DNA from: an uncultured Verrucomicrobiae bacterium
Lineage (GTDB): Bacteria > Verrucomicrobiota > Verrucomicrobiia > Limisphaerales > J093
Length of the DNA stretch: 55,271 bases
Direction: 5' to 3'
NCBI GenBank assembly: GCA_937946835.1
Contig: CALFAV010000086.1
Coordinates: 1-55,271, forward strand
The position numbers and the translations under genes were made by a program. The notes under the pieces were generated by a model. The model was given only the letters and a program-made list of their open reading frames with translations, did no database searches and was not told the DNA's origin. Shown in pieces: positions 1-8,728 of the stretch (within the stretch, counting starts at the first letter, position 1; every line of letters begins with the position of its first letter).

Positions 1-1
1 C

Positions 2-3000
2 CCCCCCGCCCTCGAGATCGCCCCCGCGGGCGGTTTTGCGGCCTTCCCGTTGGAGGTGATGTTGATCGGGCGTGTCGAGGGCGGCGAGGTGCGGTACACC
101 CTCGACGGCGCGGAGCCCGCGCCCGATTCCCCGCTCTATGCCGGCCCGATCCCCCTGACCACCTCCACCCGCGTGCGGGCCCGCGTCTTCAAGGACGGTG
201 CGCCCGCCTCGGACGAAGTGAGCGCCCTGTACCTGGAAAGCCGCTGGAACGACAGTCTGCCCGCCGCCTGGCGCGAGACCCATTTCGGCCCGAACTGGTT
301 CACCCGCGCGGACGCTGCCGCGCTGGCCGATGCCGACGGCGACAACGCCAACAACCTCCAGGAATGGCTGGCCAACACGAACCCGGTGGAGCCCGGCTCA
401 AAACCCGAGCAGCCCGCCCCCCTGCTGGTCCTGGACCCGCCCGGCGGGGCGTTTGACTTGCAGGTCACCGTCCGCGTCGAATCGCCCGTGGCCGGCGCCG
501 CCATCCGGTACACCCTGGATGGTGCCGAGCCGGGTGCCAACTCGCCCCTGATGGTGGAAGACCGGGTTACGTTGACCGAATCGGCCACGTTGCGTGCCCG
601 GGCGTTTTTCGAGGGCAACCCGGTCTCCCCGGTGGTGGAAGGCGCGTACACCATTCAGCCCGTGCCGCCCCGCATAGTGCGGGCACCGACCGCCAAGGCC
701 GTGCTGGCCGGCGGCAACGTGGAGCTGGAGGTGGAGGCGGTGGGCACGCCCCCGCTGGCCTACCAGTGGTTGTTCAACGACATCGAGTTGCCCGGCGCCA
801 CGGGCCGCGTGCTCCGGCTGGTCGAGGTGCAGCCCGCGCAGGCCGGGTCCTATCGGGTGCGGGTGAGCAATGCCCTGGGCGCGGTGACCAGTGAGCCGGC
901 GGTGCTCACCGTCAACCAGCGCCCGCAAATCGTGCGGCATCCCGAGTCGCAGACCGTGGTGGTGGGCCAGTCGGTCACCTTCACCGTCGAGGCCGCCGGC
1001 ACCGAGCCGCTCACCTATGAGTGGTACCGCAACGGGGTGCGCCTCTCTGGCGCCCCGAACGCGCCCGTTTACACCCTCGCTTCCGTGCAGAAAACCCACG
1101 CCGGCACCTACCACGTGCGGGTGCGAAACGCCTTTGGCAGCGTCACCAGCGCCCAAGCCACTCTCACCGTGACCGACCAGCCGCTGGTGCCGGAAATCAC
1201 CCAGCAGCCCGTGGGCGCGGTCCTCATGGAAAACGAGGCCGCCGTGCTGAGCGCCGCCGCCACGGGCACCCCGCCCCTGGCCTGGCAATGGTTCCTCAAC
1301 GGCCAACCGGTGCCCGGTGCCACCGGTCCGCGACTGGAATTTGCCAGCCTCAAACTCAGCGACGCCGGCACGTACTGGGTCGAAGTTAGCAACGCCGCCG
1401 GCCGGGCGGTTTCCCAACCGGCGGTCCTCCAGGTGCGTCCGCTCCAAGCCGGCGGCACGGTCAATTTCAGCAACCGCAATCGCCTTACCGACCCCGTGAT
1501 TGACGCCCCGGTGTTCGAGGCGGACGGCGTCACCCGCCTGGCCGGTCCGGCCTACCTGGCCCAACTGTACGCCGGCCCGTCGCCTGACACGCTGGCCCCG
1601 GTGGGCTGGGCGGTCCCGTTCCGCACCGGTACGTCAGCCGGCTACGTCGAGGGCGGCGTGGTGGTCATCACCAGCGTGGCACCCGGTGCCGTGGCTTACG
1701 TGCAGATGCGCGCCTGGGAATCGGCGCGCGGGCCGGACTTCGACTCTGCCTGGCGGGCCGGCGGGGCGGTGGGCGCCTCGGCCGTTCTGTCCCTCACCAC
1801 CGGCGGCGCCGGAGCCCCGCCGTCCTTCCCGGCCGACCTCGTCGGCCTGTCCAGTTTCACCATCGCCCGGGAAGCCGAGCCGCCCGTGGTGGCAATCACT
1901 TCCCCGGCGCCCGGCGCCACCGCGGATGACCGCTTCACACTGGCCGGCACGGTCTCGGACAACGCGGCCGTGGCCGGCGCGACCTGGGAGTGGAACGGCC
2001 GGGCCATGGGCGACCTGGCCCTGAACGGGGGCCGCTTCGCGGTCACCGGTCAGCGCCTGGTCCGGGGCGAGAACCGGTTCCGGGTCACCGCCCGGGACAC
2101 CGCCGGCAACACCGCCACCGCCGAAGTGCTCGTGACGTACCAGCCGGCCCGGCTGCTGAGCCTGAATCCGCCGGCGGCGGTGCGGGAGGGCCGGCGCGTG
2201 AGCAGCGACGTGCTCTTCACCAGTCCGGGCGGAGTGGGCGGCCTGACCTTCGTGGTGCGCTATGACCCGGAGTGGTTCCGTGACCCCGAACTGACCTGGG
2301 CAGACGCCCTGGCGTCGGCCCTGACCCAGGTGAACACCCAGACCCCGGGCGAAGTGCGGGCCACGCTCTCGCTGCCCGGCGGTGAACTGCCCGCCGGCAC
2401 GCTCCCCCTGGCCGTGCTGTCCCTCCGCGCCCGCAGCGTGCCCGAAGCCCTCACCACTCAACTGGCGCCCGACCTTGCCGACGTGGCCGATCGCGCGGGC
2501 GCGGTGCTCGATTACGGCAACGGCGCCGACCGGGCCGCCGTCGAAGTGCTCCCGCGTCGGTGGCTTGGGGACAACAACGGCAATGATGCGCTGGACGTGG
2601 GCGACGCCTCGCTCATCCAGCGGCTCATCGCCCAACTGGACCCCGTCCGCCCCTGGGACATCACCGGCAACGACCTCAACGCCAGCCAAACCCTGGACTC
2701 CGGCGACGTGGTCAAAGTCTTGCGCGTTGTGGTGGGGTTGGACCCCGCCCCGAACGGACCCGGCCTGGCCCGCCCGGGCACGCGGCGGTTACCCGCCCTG
2801 GCCGCGCCGGCGGCGACCCCGCCCGCCGCGGCCGTGGGGCTGGACGCCGACCGCGTGGAGCTCTGGCCCGGCGAGCGGGTGACCGTGCGAGTGCGTCTGG
2901 CCCACCCGCCGACCGGGCTTTCCGGGCTGAGCTTCCAACTGCGCTATCCGGCTCACGCGCTGCGGCTGGTCGCGCCGGACACCCTGCAGCCCGGTCCGGC

Positions 3001-3460
3001 CGTGCCGGCGGGAGTCGCCGTGCTGCTCACAGCGGATGAAGAGGCCGGCTTGGTGCGCTTTGCCGCCGCCGGCACCGCGGCCTGGGCCAACAGCGACGCC
3101 CCGGTACTGGAACTGACCTTTGAGGCACGCCTGAGCCCGGGATTGACGACCTGGGCGGTAAGCGTGGAATCCGGTCAGGCGGCCTGGGACCGTGGCTATG
3201 AAGTGGCCGCGCTGGCTCCGGTCGCCCTCGAACTGCGCAGCCGCGCGCCGCGGTTGGAGTCGGTGACCCTCACCGAACAGGACGGCGTGCAACTCGAGCT
3301 GAGCACCGAGCCGGGCCTGACCTATCGCCTCGAGGTTTCCGAAGACCTGCGCACCTGGGAGCCGCTGAGTACGCACGTGGGCACGGGGCAGGCATTGCGA
3401 CTGGTGGACCCGGAGACCAGCCGGCCGGCGCGGTTTTACCGCCTGGTGGTGGTTCCTTAA
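2..3460 (+). CDS. Secreted multidomain protein with Ig-like, cohesin-like and dockerin modules (5' truncated)
   Basis: The reading frame is open from the first full codon at base 2, so the N-terminus lies outside the window. A TTG at 50 is internal to a domain and is not the start. Seen in order: two chitobiase/hexosaminidase C-terminal-type repeats (each with the YTLDGAEP motif), three Ig-like domains (about residues 225-480, each with YxW and a YxVxVxN strand), an uncharacterised beta-rich block, a bacterial Ig-like domain (about 630-715), a cohesin-like domain (about 720-845), a dockerin-like pair of calcium loops (DNNGNDALDVGD and DLNASQTLDSGDV), a second cohesin-like domain, and a C-terminal module ending in FYRLVVVP. 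Modules of this kind usually bind or display extracellular polysaccharide-active proteins; that role is inferred. No catalytic domain is visible in this part. Confidence 0.88.
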   Translation, partial: PPALEIAPAGGFAAFPLEVMLIGRVEGGEVRYTLDGAEPAPDSPLYAGPIPLTTSTRVRARVFKDGAPASDEVSALYLESRWNDSLPAAWRETHFGPNWFTRADAAALADADGDNANNLQEWLANTNPVEPGSKPEQPAPLLVLDPPGGAFDLQVTVRVESPVAGAAIRYTLDGAEPGANSPLMVEDRVTLTESATLRARAFFEGNPVSPVVEGAYTIQPVPPRIVRAPTAKAVLAGGNVELEVEAVGTPPLAYQWLFNDIELPGATGRVLRLVEVQPAQAGSYRVRVSNALGAVTSEPAVLTVNQRPQIVRHPESQTVVVGQSVTFTVEAAGTEPLTYEWYRNGVRLSGAPNAPVYTLASVQKTHAGTYHVRVRNAFGSVTSAQATLTVTDQPLVPEITQQPVGAVLMENEAAVLSAAATGTPPLAWQWFLNGQPVPGATGPRLEFASLKLSDAGTYWVEVSNAAGRAVSQPAVLQVRPLQAGGTVNFSNRNRLTDPVIDAPVFEADGVTRLAGPAYLAQLYAGPSPDTLAPVGWAVPFRTGTSAGYVEGGVVVITSVAPGAVAYVQMRAWESARGPDFDSAWRAGGAVGASAVLSLTTGGAGAPPSFPADLVGLSSFTIAREAEPPVVAITSPAPGATADDRFTLAGTVSDNAAVAGATWEWNGRAMGDLALNGGRFAVTGQRLVRGENRFRVTARDTAGNTATAEVLVTYQPARLLSLNPPAAVREGRRVSSDVLFTSPGGVGGLTFVVRYDPEWFRDPELTWADALASALTQVNTQTPGEVRATLSLPGGELPAGTLPLAVLSLRARSVPEALTTQLAPDLADVADRAGAVLDYGNGADRAAVEVLPRRWLGDNNGNDALDVGDASLIQRLIAQLDPVRPWDITGNDLNASQTLDSGDVVKVLRVVVGLDPAPNGPGLARPGTRRLPALAAPAATPPAAAVGLDADRVELWPGERVTVRVRLAHPPTGLSGLSFQLRYPAHALRLVAPDTLQPGPAVPAGVAVLLTADEEAGLVRFAAAGTAAWANSDAPVLELTFEARLSPGLTTWAVSVESGQAAWDRGYEVAALAPVALELRSRAPRLESVTLTEQDGVQLELSTEPGLTYRLEVSEDLRTWEPLSTHVGTGQALRLVDPETSRPARFYRLVVVP

Positions 3461-3565
3461 GCCCGTGCCTCAACGCTGTGGCCGGGTCAGCCGCTGATGA
3501 GAGCGGCAGCCTGAGCCGCGCGGTCGCTGCCGGCTCGCCATGGGAGCGACTCCGGGGCGCTGCAC

Positions 3566-3580
3566 GGAGCGCGGCGCTCC
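3566..3580. repeat. Perfect GC palindrome in the gap before ribD
   Basis: GGAGCGC-G-GCGCTCC forms a 7-bp stem with a one-base centre. It lies in the 291-base gap between the multidomain protein and ribD. The gap holds other GC-rich inverted segments, for example CGGCAGC near 3505 with GCTGCCG near 3531. No T-tract follows, so a rho-independent terminator is not supported. No gene was recognised in the gap. Confidence 0.3.
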
Positions 3581-3751
3581 GGGAGAGGCTCCGCGGCGCA
3601 GCAACCGGCCACCGGCGCGGGAACTCGCCCCCGGCGGCCGCTTGTTCAGCGATGAGGGGGCGAGGTCGCCGCACCGGCCGCGACCTTCGGACGGCGGGCG
3701 CTCCGCAAGTTGCGTTGGCGCGCGGCGCGGCCCGCGGCTTAAATCCCGCGC

Positions 3752-4897
3752 GTGGCTGATTCCGACCGGTCCGCGGAAGACCTTCGCTGGATGCGCCTGG
3801 CGTTGCGCCTGGCCCGGCGGGCGCGCGGGTTTACCTCGCCCAATCCGTTGGTGGGCGCGGTGCTGGTCAGGGGCGGACGCCTGCTTGGCTGTGGCTGGCA
3901 TCGGCGCGCGGGCGAGCCGCACGCGGAAATCGAGGCGCTCCGGGACGCCGCGCGCCGCGGGTACCCGGTCCGCGGCGCCACCTTGTATGTGACGCTCGAG
4001 CCATGTTCGACCCACGGCCGCACCCCGCCCTGCACGGAGGCCCTCCTCGCCGCCGGCATCCGCCGGGTGGTGGCGGGGGCCACGGACCCGAATCCCCGCC
4101 ACGCGGGGCGGGGTTTTGAACGGCTCGGCCGGGCGGGCATCCGGGTCGAGCACGGTGTGTTGGCGAGCGAAGCCGCGCGCCTCAATGAGGCGTTCAACCA
4201 CTGGATCGTGCGGCGCACGCCGTTCGTCACGGTCAAGGCCGCGATGACGCTGGACGGCAAGATCGCGACCGCCGCCGGCGAATCGAAATGGATCACCGGC
4301 GAACCGGCCCGGGCGCTGGCGCAGCGGCTGCGCCGGGACGCCGACGCCATTCTGGTGGGCGTGAACACGGTGCTGGCCGACGACCCGGCACTGACCGTGC
4401 GGGCACCGGCCGGGGGAGGCGGCCCGGGTCGGGTGCTCAAGCCGGTGCGGCGCCTGGTGCTGGACTCACGGGCCCGCACGCCGTTGACGGCGCGGCTGCT
4501 CAACGACGAGGGGAACGCCCTGACCACCGTGGTGGTGACCCGCGCGGCGCCGGCCCGGCGCGTGGCGGCGCTGGCCCGGCGGGTGCGCGTGGTGGTGGCG
4601 CCGGCGCGCCAGGGGCGGCCGGACCTGCGCTGGCTGTTGTCCCGACTGGGGCGGGAGGAGGTGACCCATCTGCTGGTGGAGGGCGGCGGGGAGGTGAACG
4701 CCGCGTTCTTTGCGGCCGGCCTGGTGCACCGCGTGGCGTTCTTTTACGCGCCCCGGGTGGTGGGAGGAAGGACGGCCCCCCGGGCCGTGGCCGGTGCGGG
4801 GTTCACCACCTGGGCGGAGATCCCCCGGCTGCGCGAGATCGAGTGGCGGCGGGTGGGCGAGGACCTGTTCCTGACCGCGCGTGTGGCCGCGGCTTGA
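3752..4897 (+). CDS. ribD: Bifunctional riboflavin biosynthesis deaminase/reductase RibD
   Basis: Two consecutive steps of riboflavin synthesis in the cytoplasm: deamination of 2,5-diamino-6-ribosylamino-pyrimidinone 5'-phosphate, then NADPH-dependent reduction of the ribosyl side chain. The N-terminal deaminase domain (about residues 10-150) has the zinc motif His57-Ala-Glu59 and the Cys85/Cys94 pair (PCSTHGRTPPC). The reductase domain follows (about 160-380), with the MTLDGKIAT and LLVEGGGEVN motifs. At 381 aa it has the usual fused length. The GTG start gives the expected N-terminus; a TTAAAT hexamer sits 7 bases upstream and no ribosome-binding site is apparent. It heads a ribD-ribE-tmk run. 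No FMN riboswitch core was found upstream. Confidence 0.96.
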   Translation: MADSDRSAEDLRWMRLALRLARRARGFTSPNPLVGAVLVRGGRLLGCGWHRRAGEPHAEIEALRDAARRGYPVRGATLYVTLEPCSTHGRTPPCTEALLAAGIRRVVAGATDPNPRHAGRGFERLGRAGIRVEHGVLASEAARLNEAFNHWIVRRTPFVTVKAAMTLDGKIATAAGESKWITGEPARALAQRLRRDADAILVGVNTVLADDPALTVRAPAGGGGPGRVLKPVRRLVLDSRARTPLTARLLNDEGNALTTVVVTRAAPARRVAALARRVRVVVAPARQGRPDLRWLLSRLGREEVTHLLVEGGGEVNAAFFAAGLVHRVAFFYAPRVVGGRTAPRAVAGAGFTTWAEIPRLREIEWRRVGEDLFLTARVAAA

Positions 4898-4931
4898 ACC
4901 GGCGGGGCGCCCGCCGGAGAATGCGGTCGCC

Positions 4932-5549
4932 ATGTTCACCGGCATCGTGGAAGAGACCGGCGTGGTCGAGCGGGTGCACCCGACCGCGCGGGCGATTGAG
5001 CTGACCGTGCGCCCCCGGATTTGCGCGGCGGGGCTGAAGCCGGGAGACAGCCTCGCGGTCAACGGCTGTTGCCTCACGGTGGTCAAGCTGGCCGGACGTG
5101 GCGCGCGCAGGACGGTGCAGTTTGACCTGCTGCGGGAAACCTGGGAGCGCACCAACCTGCAGTTCGTCCGGCCCGGCTCGCGGGTCAACCTCGAACGGGC
5201 GTTGCGCGCGGACGGCCGGTTGGGAGGTCACTTTGTCACCGGCCACATAGACGGGTTGGGCCGCATCCGGCGCTGGGAGCGCGCGGGCCGGGACTGGGTG
5301 CTGGACATCGCGGCGCCGCCGGAGGTGATGCGCTACGTGGTGTTCAAGGGCTCGATTGCGGTGGACGGCATCAGCCTGACCGTGGCGCAGGTGCAGCGGG
5401 GCGGTTTTCGGGTGTGGATCATCCCGCACACCCGGGAGGTGACGGCCCTGCACGAGCGGCGGGAGGGTGACGTCGTGAACCTCGAGGCCGACCTGGTGGG
5501 CAAGTACGTCGAGCAGATGCTGGCGCGGATGAAGTTTCCACGGCGATGA
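4932..5549 (+). CDS. ribE: Riboflavin synthase, alpha chain
   Basis: Converts two molecules of 6,7-dimethyl-8-ribityllumazine into riboflavin and the pyrimidinedione precursor. The protein consists of two lumazine-binding repeats, one starting at the hallmark MFTGIVEETG and the second around GGHFVTGHIDG (about residue 95). The reading frame extends upstream to 4881, but the conserved MFTGI start fixes the beginning at 4932, giving 205 aa, normal for the family. It begins 34 bases after ribD and its stop overlaps the tmk start (ATGA). ribBA and ribH are not in the window, so the pathway genes are not all clustered here. Confidence 0.95.
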   Translation: MFTGIVEETGVVERVHPTARAIELTVRPRICAAGLKPGDSLAVNGCCLTVVKLAGRGARRTVQFDLLRETWERTNLQFVRPGSRVNLERALRADGRLGGHFVTGHIDGLGRIRRWERAGRDWVLDIAAPPEVMRYVVFKGSIAVDGISLTVAQVQRGGFRVWIIPHTREVTALHERREGDVVNLEADLVGKYVEQMLARMKFPRR

Positions 5550-6184
5550 GCACGGCCATCCCCGGCGGTTTTTTGCTGGCGCTGGAGGGCATTGACGGCG
5601 CGGGCAAGAGCGTGCAGGCCCGGGCGGTGGGCGCGGCGCTCGAAGCCCGCGGGTTGGCCGTGGTGCTCACCCACGAGCCGACACAAGGCCCCTGGGGACG
5701 GTTGCTGCGCGAGTCGGCCGTGCGCGGGCGGCTGGCCCCGGCCGAGGAGCTCGAGGCGTTCCTCAAGGACCGGGAGCAGCATGTGCGGGAGGTGATTCGC
5801 CCCGCCCTGGCCGCGGGCCGGGTCGTCATCACCGACCGCTACTACTTCTCCACCGTGGCCTACCAGGGCGCGCGGGGGTTTGACCCGGAGGCCCTGCTCC
5901 GGCGCAACGAGGCCTTTGCCCCGCAGCCGGACCTGCTGGTGGTGCTGGACCTGGACCCGGCGGCGGGCCGGAGCCGCATCGGGGCGCGGGACGGCCAGAC
6001 CAACCAATTCGAGCAGCAGGCCGAACTGGAGCGCGTGCGCCGGATTTTTCTCTCCCTGCAAAAACCCTACCTGCTGCGGCTGGACGCCCGCCGGCCGGCG
6101 GCGGACCTGACCGGGGAGATTCTCGCGGCGGTGGACCGCGCGCTGGCCGCCCGGGGGGCCGGCCCGTCGCCCGGTCCGGGCTAG
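5546..6184 (+). CDS. tmk: Thymidylate kinase
   Basis: Phosphorylates dTMP to dTDP with ATP, an essential step for DNA synthesis. The P-loop EGIDGAGKS is at residues 14-22. The dTMP-binding/DR motif appears as TDRYYFSTVAYQGARG, and a lid-like region with arginines follows (GRSRIGARDG). At 212 aa it has the normal length. The ATG overlaps the ribE stop codon by four bases, suggesting translational coupling. The TAG stop shares bases with the stop of convergent smpB inside the palindrome CTAG (6181-6184). Confidence 0.95.
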   Translation: MSTAIPGGFLLALEGIDGAGKSVQARAVGAALEARGLAVVLTHEPTQGPWGRLLRESAVRGRLAPAEELEAFLKDREQHVREVIRPALAAGRVVITDRYYFSTVAYQGARGFDPEALLRRNEAFAPQPDLLVVLDLDPAAGRSRIGARDGQTNQFEQQAELERVRRIFLSLQKPYLLRLDARRPAADLTGEILAAVDRALAARGAGPSPGPG

Positions 6185-6636
6185 CGGCCCTTGAGGCGGT
6201 GCTGCGTGAGCCGGCGCAGCTCGCGCTCGGTTTCGCGGCGCTGGAGGTCGGCGCGCTGGTCGTATTCGCGTTTGCTCTGCCCCAGGGCCAGGGCGACCTT
6301 CACGCGGCGGTTTTTCCAGTAAAAGGCCAGCGGGATCAGAGCGCGGCCCTTGACGGCCACGGCGGCCTCGAGTTTGCGGATTTCGGCGCGGTGCAGCAGC
6401 AGCTTGCGGGGGGCCTTGGGGGCGTGGTTGAGGCGGTTGGCCTGGGGGTATTCGTCAATGTGGGCGTTGTAAAGCCAGACCTCGCCGTTTTCGACGCGGG
6501 CGAAGGCGTCGGCAATCTGGCCCCGGCCGGCGCGAAGGGATTTGACCTCCGAACCGCGCAGCGCGATGCCGGCCTCGTAGGTCTCCAAGAGGTGAAAGTC
6601 GCGCCGGGCCTTGGGGTTGGTCAGGATGTCGCCCAT
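6181..6636 (-). CDS. smpB: SsrA (tmRNA)-binding protein SmpB
   Basis: Partner of tmRNA in trans-translation, rescuing stalled ribosomes. The whole 151-aa protein matches the family: an N-terminal segment with NPKARRDFHLLETYEAGI, a beta-barrel with GSEVKSLRAG and NGEVWLYNAHIDEY, and a basic C-terminal tail. The ssrA gene itself is not in the window. The ATG follows directly after a terminator-like hairpin and its T-tract downstream of rpoZ, with no Shine-Dalgarno sequence between. Convergent with tmk, their stop codons interlocking. Confidence 0.96.
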   Translation of the reverse strand: MGDILTNPKARRDFHLLETYEAGIALRGSEVKSLRAGRGQIADAFARVENGEVWLYNAHIDEYPQANRLNHAPKAPRKLLLHRAEIRKLEAAVAVKGRALIPLAFYWKNRRVKVALALGQSKREYDQRADLQRRETERELRRLTQHRLKGR

Positions 6637-6676
6637 AAAAAACGCCCCGCCAGAAGGAGGCCCTTGCTGCGGGGCG
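6637..6676 (-). terminator. Rho-independent terminator between rpoZ and smpB
   Basis: Read on the minus strand, CGCCCCG (6676-6670) pairs with CGGGGCG (6649-6643). Inner stems CAG/CTG and AAGG/CCTT lie between, and six T residues (6642-6637) follow, touching the smpB start codon. It lies just after the rpoZ stop, so it probably ends rpoZ transcripts. Because the T-tract abuts smpB it may also act as an attenuator for read-through into smpB. Confidence 0.6.
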
Positions 6677-6694
6677 CGCGGCGGGCTCGCGCCT

Positions 6695-6949
6695 TCAGAG
6701 ACGGCGGTGCCGCCCCGGGGTGCGCGCGGGCTCGGTCGCCTCGGGGAGCGGTTCGTAGGTGATTTTGTCCTCGATGATCTCCCGCAGGGCGATGTCCGCC
6801 GCCCCCAGGTGTTCGACGTGGTCCACCAGCGGGCGGCTGCCGGCGCCGCCAGCGGAGGTCAACTGGCGCACCCGTTTCGAGACCAGGTTCACCAGAATGT
6901 TCGGGTTGCCGATCTTCTCGGCAGCTTTGCGACAGAGTTCAGCGTTCAT
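6695..6949 (-). CDS. rpoZ: RNA polymerase omega subunit
   Basis: Small RNA polymerase subunit that helps assembly by chaperoning beta-prime. The 84-aa product has the omega signature: NPNILVNLVSKRVRQL near the N-terminus, then ADIALREIIEDKITYEP. The frame continues upstream to 7009 but the conserved core begins at the ATG at 6949, which I chose. A sigma70-type promoter is visible 33 bases further upstream, and a hairpin terminator lies between this gene and smpB. Confidence 0.92.
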   Translation of the reverse strand: MNAELCRKAAEKIGNPNILVNLVSKRVRQLTSAGGAGSRPLVDHVEHLGAADIALREIIEDKITYEPLPEATEPARTPGRHRRL

Positions 6950-6981
6950 CGTCAGGTCGGTTTCCAACCACCAAAGCCAAC

Positions 6982-7009
6982 AGTTTAAGCAGGGGCGCGG
7001 CGCGTGCAA
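6982..7009 (-). promoter_or_regulatory. Predicted sigma70-type promoter of rpoZ
   Basis: On the minus strand TTGCAC (7009-7004) and TAAACT (6987-6982) are separated by 16 bases. This lies 33 bases upstream of the chosen rpoZ ATG. Prediction by eye only. Confidence 0.45.
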
Positions 7010-7143
7010 CCGCCTTTGTGGGCCGGAATCAGGACTCAGAATCCGTTTGGCGGCGGCCGGCGGATTTGGTATCAGTGTTGCGGGCCGTCAAGCCCGCCGG
7101 CCGGGCAAACCGGGCCGGGCACCCCGGCGGCGGCCGCAGCAGC

Positions 7144-7848
7144 ATGGAACCGCACAAAGGTCTCGAACAAGCCCAGGCTTTCCTCCAGTGCCAGTTGCGT
7201 CCCGCGCAACGCCCCCCCACCCGGCCGCGCCTGGCGGTGACAATTTCCCGGCAGACCGGCTCGGGTGCCTGGCGCGTGGCGCGGTGCCTGGCGGAATTGC
7301 TGGACCGGCGGGTGCCCGATCCGGAGTTGAAGTGGACGGTGTTCGACAAGGAGCTGGTCGAAAAGGTTCTGGCCGACCATCACCTGCCCCAAAAGCTGGC
7401 CGAGTTCATGCCCGAGGATCGGGTCTCGATGCTCGAGGATATGATGACCGAGCTGCTGGGCCTGCATCCCCCCTCTTGGACGCTGTTTCATGCCACCGTC
7501 GAGACCATCCTCAAGCTGGCCGAGCTGGGGCATGTGATCCTCATCGGGCACGGGGCGAATGTGGTGACGGCCAAACTCCCGCATGTCTTCCACGTGCGGC
7601 TGGTGGGCACACTCGAGCGCCGGATCGAGCGCGTGATGGCCGACCGGGGGCTGGACCGCAAGCAGGCGCGCGAGTTCATCGAGAAGGAGGACCGCGGGCG
7701 GGCCCGCTACCTGCGGGAGCATTTCAAGGCGGAGATTGACGATCCGCTGCTCTACGACCTGATCCTGAACACCGATCGGATTTCCCCCGAGCAGGCCGCG
7801 GCCCTGATTGCGGAGGCGGCCGTGTCCCGCGCCGGTCTGGCCCGGTAA
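7144..7848 (+). CDS. Cytidylate kinase-like family protein
   Basis: A 234-aa predicted P-loop kinase. The nucleotide-binding segment ISRQTGSGAWRVARCLAELL (about residues 34-53) matches the SRQxGSGG-type loop of the cytidylate kinase-like family. The middle is predicted helical, with WTVFDKELVEKVL. Later segments VILIGHGAN, FHVRLVGTLERRIERVM and RARYLREHF fit the core and arginine-bearing lid of such kinases. True Cmk proteins have a different loop, and members of this family have no defined substrate, so no reaction is assigned. I chose the ATG at 7144; the frame is open further upstream but that part is low complexity. The gene stands alone on the plus strand and meets the tauE-like gene end to end. 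Confidence 0.72.
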   Translation: MEPHKGLEQAQAFLQCQLRPAQRPPTRPRLAVTISRQTGSGAWRVARCLAELLDRRVPDPELKWTVFDKELVEKVLADHHLPQKLAEFMPEDRVSMLEDMMTELLGLHPPSWTLFHATVETILKLAELGHVILIGHGANVVTAKLPHVFHVRLVGTLERRIERVMADRGLDRKQAREFIEKEDRGRARYLREHFKAEIDDPLLYDLILNTDRISPEQAAALIAEAAVSRAGLAR

Positions 7849-8703
7849 TTACCCTCGGGGCCGCAGCCAGGCCGTGAGGTCGAGGTCGAAAACAAGTTGG
7901 AGGCCGGCCAGCAGGACCAGGGCGTAGATCACGTTCACAAATGACCGCTCGGAGAAGCGCCGGTTCAACCACACCCCCAGCCAGACCCCGACGGGGATCA
8001 GCGGCAGGAGCGCCGCGCTGGTGCGCAGGGTGCGGGCATTGATGATGGCCTCGGCGGGCAGCCAGTCCAGCGGCAGCGCCGCGCGGTCCACGCAGAAGAA
8101 GGGGAGTTTGATCCAGTTGATCCAGGTGAACACCAGCACCGTGGTGCCCACGAAAATCTCCTTGGGCAGGCGTTGCGGGATCAGGAACATGCTCACCACC
8201 GGTCCGGCCCCGTGGGCAAAGGTGGAGGTGATCCCCGCGGCCACGCCGAAGAGCAGCCCCACCGGGTGACTCGGGCGAAACACCCCTTCGGCTCGGAAGA
8301 CCCGCTCCTTGACAAGCTGGAAGAGCACAAACCCCAACGCCAGCAGCCCGATGGCCAGATTCAGCTCCCGCGCCGAAAACCGCCCGATCAGCCGCACCCC
8401 CACCAGCACGCCGCCCACCACGCCCGGCAACAGGTAGGCGAGGTTTTCCCGCCGCCACTTGCCCCAGTAGTGGTACAGCGAGAACAGATCGCCCGCGCAC
8501 AGCAGCGGCAGCAGGATGCCGATGGCGTCCTTGGCGCCAAAGGCCAGCACAGTCAGCGGAGTGGTCAACAGCCCCAGCCCGCCGCCAAAACCGGCTTTTG
8601 AAACACCGATGAACAGCGCGGCCAACAGGGCAATGAGGATTTGTCCCGGCGTCACCGCGGTGGGCTTACCAGCCGCCGGGCCGCCAGTCGAGCCGGCTTG
8701 CAC
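7849..8703 (-). CDS. TauE/SafE-family membrane transporter
   Basis: A 284-aa polytopic inner-membrane protein of the sulfite exporter TauE/SafE family, thought to move sulfur oxyanions or other small anions. About eight hydrophobic segments are visible. The two half-repeats carry the family's glycine-rich motif: FIGVSKAGFGGGLGLLTTP near the N-terminus and GITSTFAHGAGPVVSMFLIP in the second half. The start codon is GTG at 8703. It is the last gene of a tightly spaced leftward run (infA, tonB-like, exbB, exbD), 25 bases after exbD. The substrate cannot be read from the sequence. Confidence 0.85.
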   Translation of the reverse strand: MQAGSTGGPAAGKPTAVTPGQILIALLAALFIGVSKAGFGGGLGLLTTPLTVLAFGAKDAIGILLPLLCAGDLFSLYHYWGKWRRENLAYLLPGVVGGVLVGVRLIGRFSARELNLAIGLLALGFVLFQLVKERVFRAEGVFRPSHPVGLLFGVAAGITSTFAHGAGPVVSMFLIPQRLPKEIFVGTTVLVFTWINWIKLPFFCVDRAALPLDWLPAEAIINARTLRTSAALLPLIPVGVWLGVWLNRRFSERSFVNVIYALVLLAGLQLVFDLDLTAWLRPRG

Positions 8704-8728
8704 CGCGGGCCGGGTCCGGCCGTGTCGT

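Noticed and set aside
3461-3751. Possible FMN riboswitch ahead of ribD
   Set aside because: None of the conserved core segments of the FMN riboswitch was found; only GC-rich palindromes are present.
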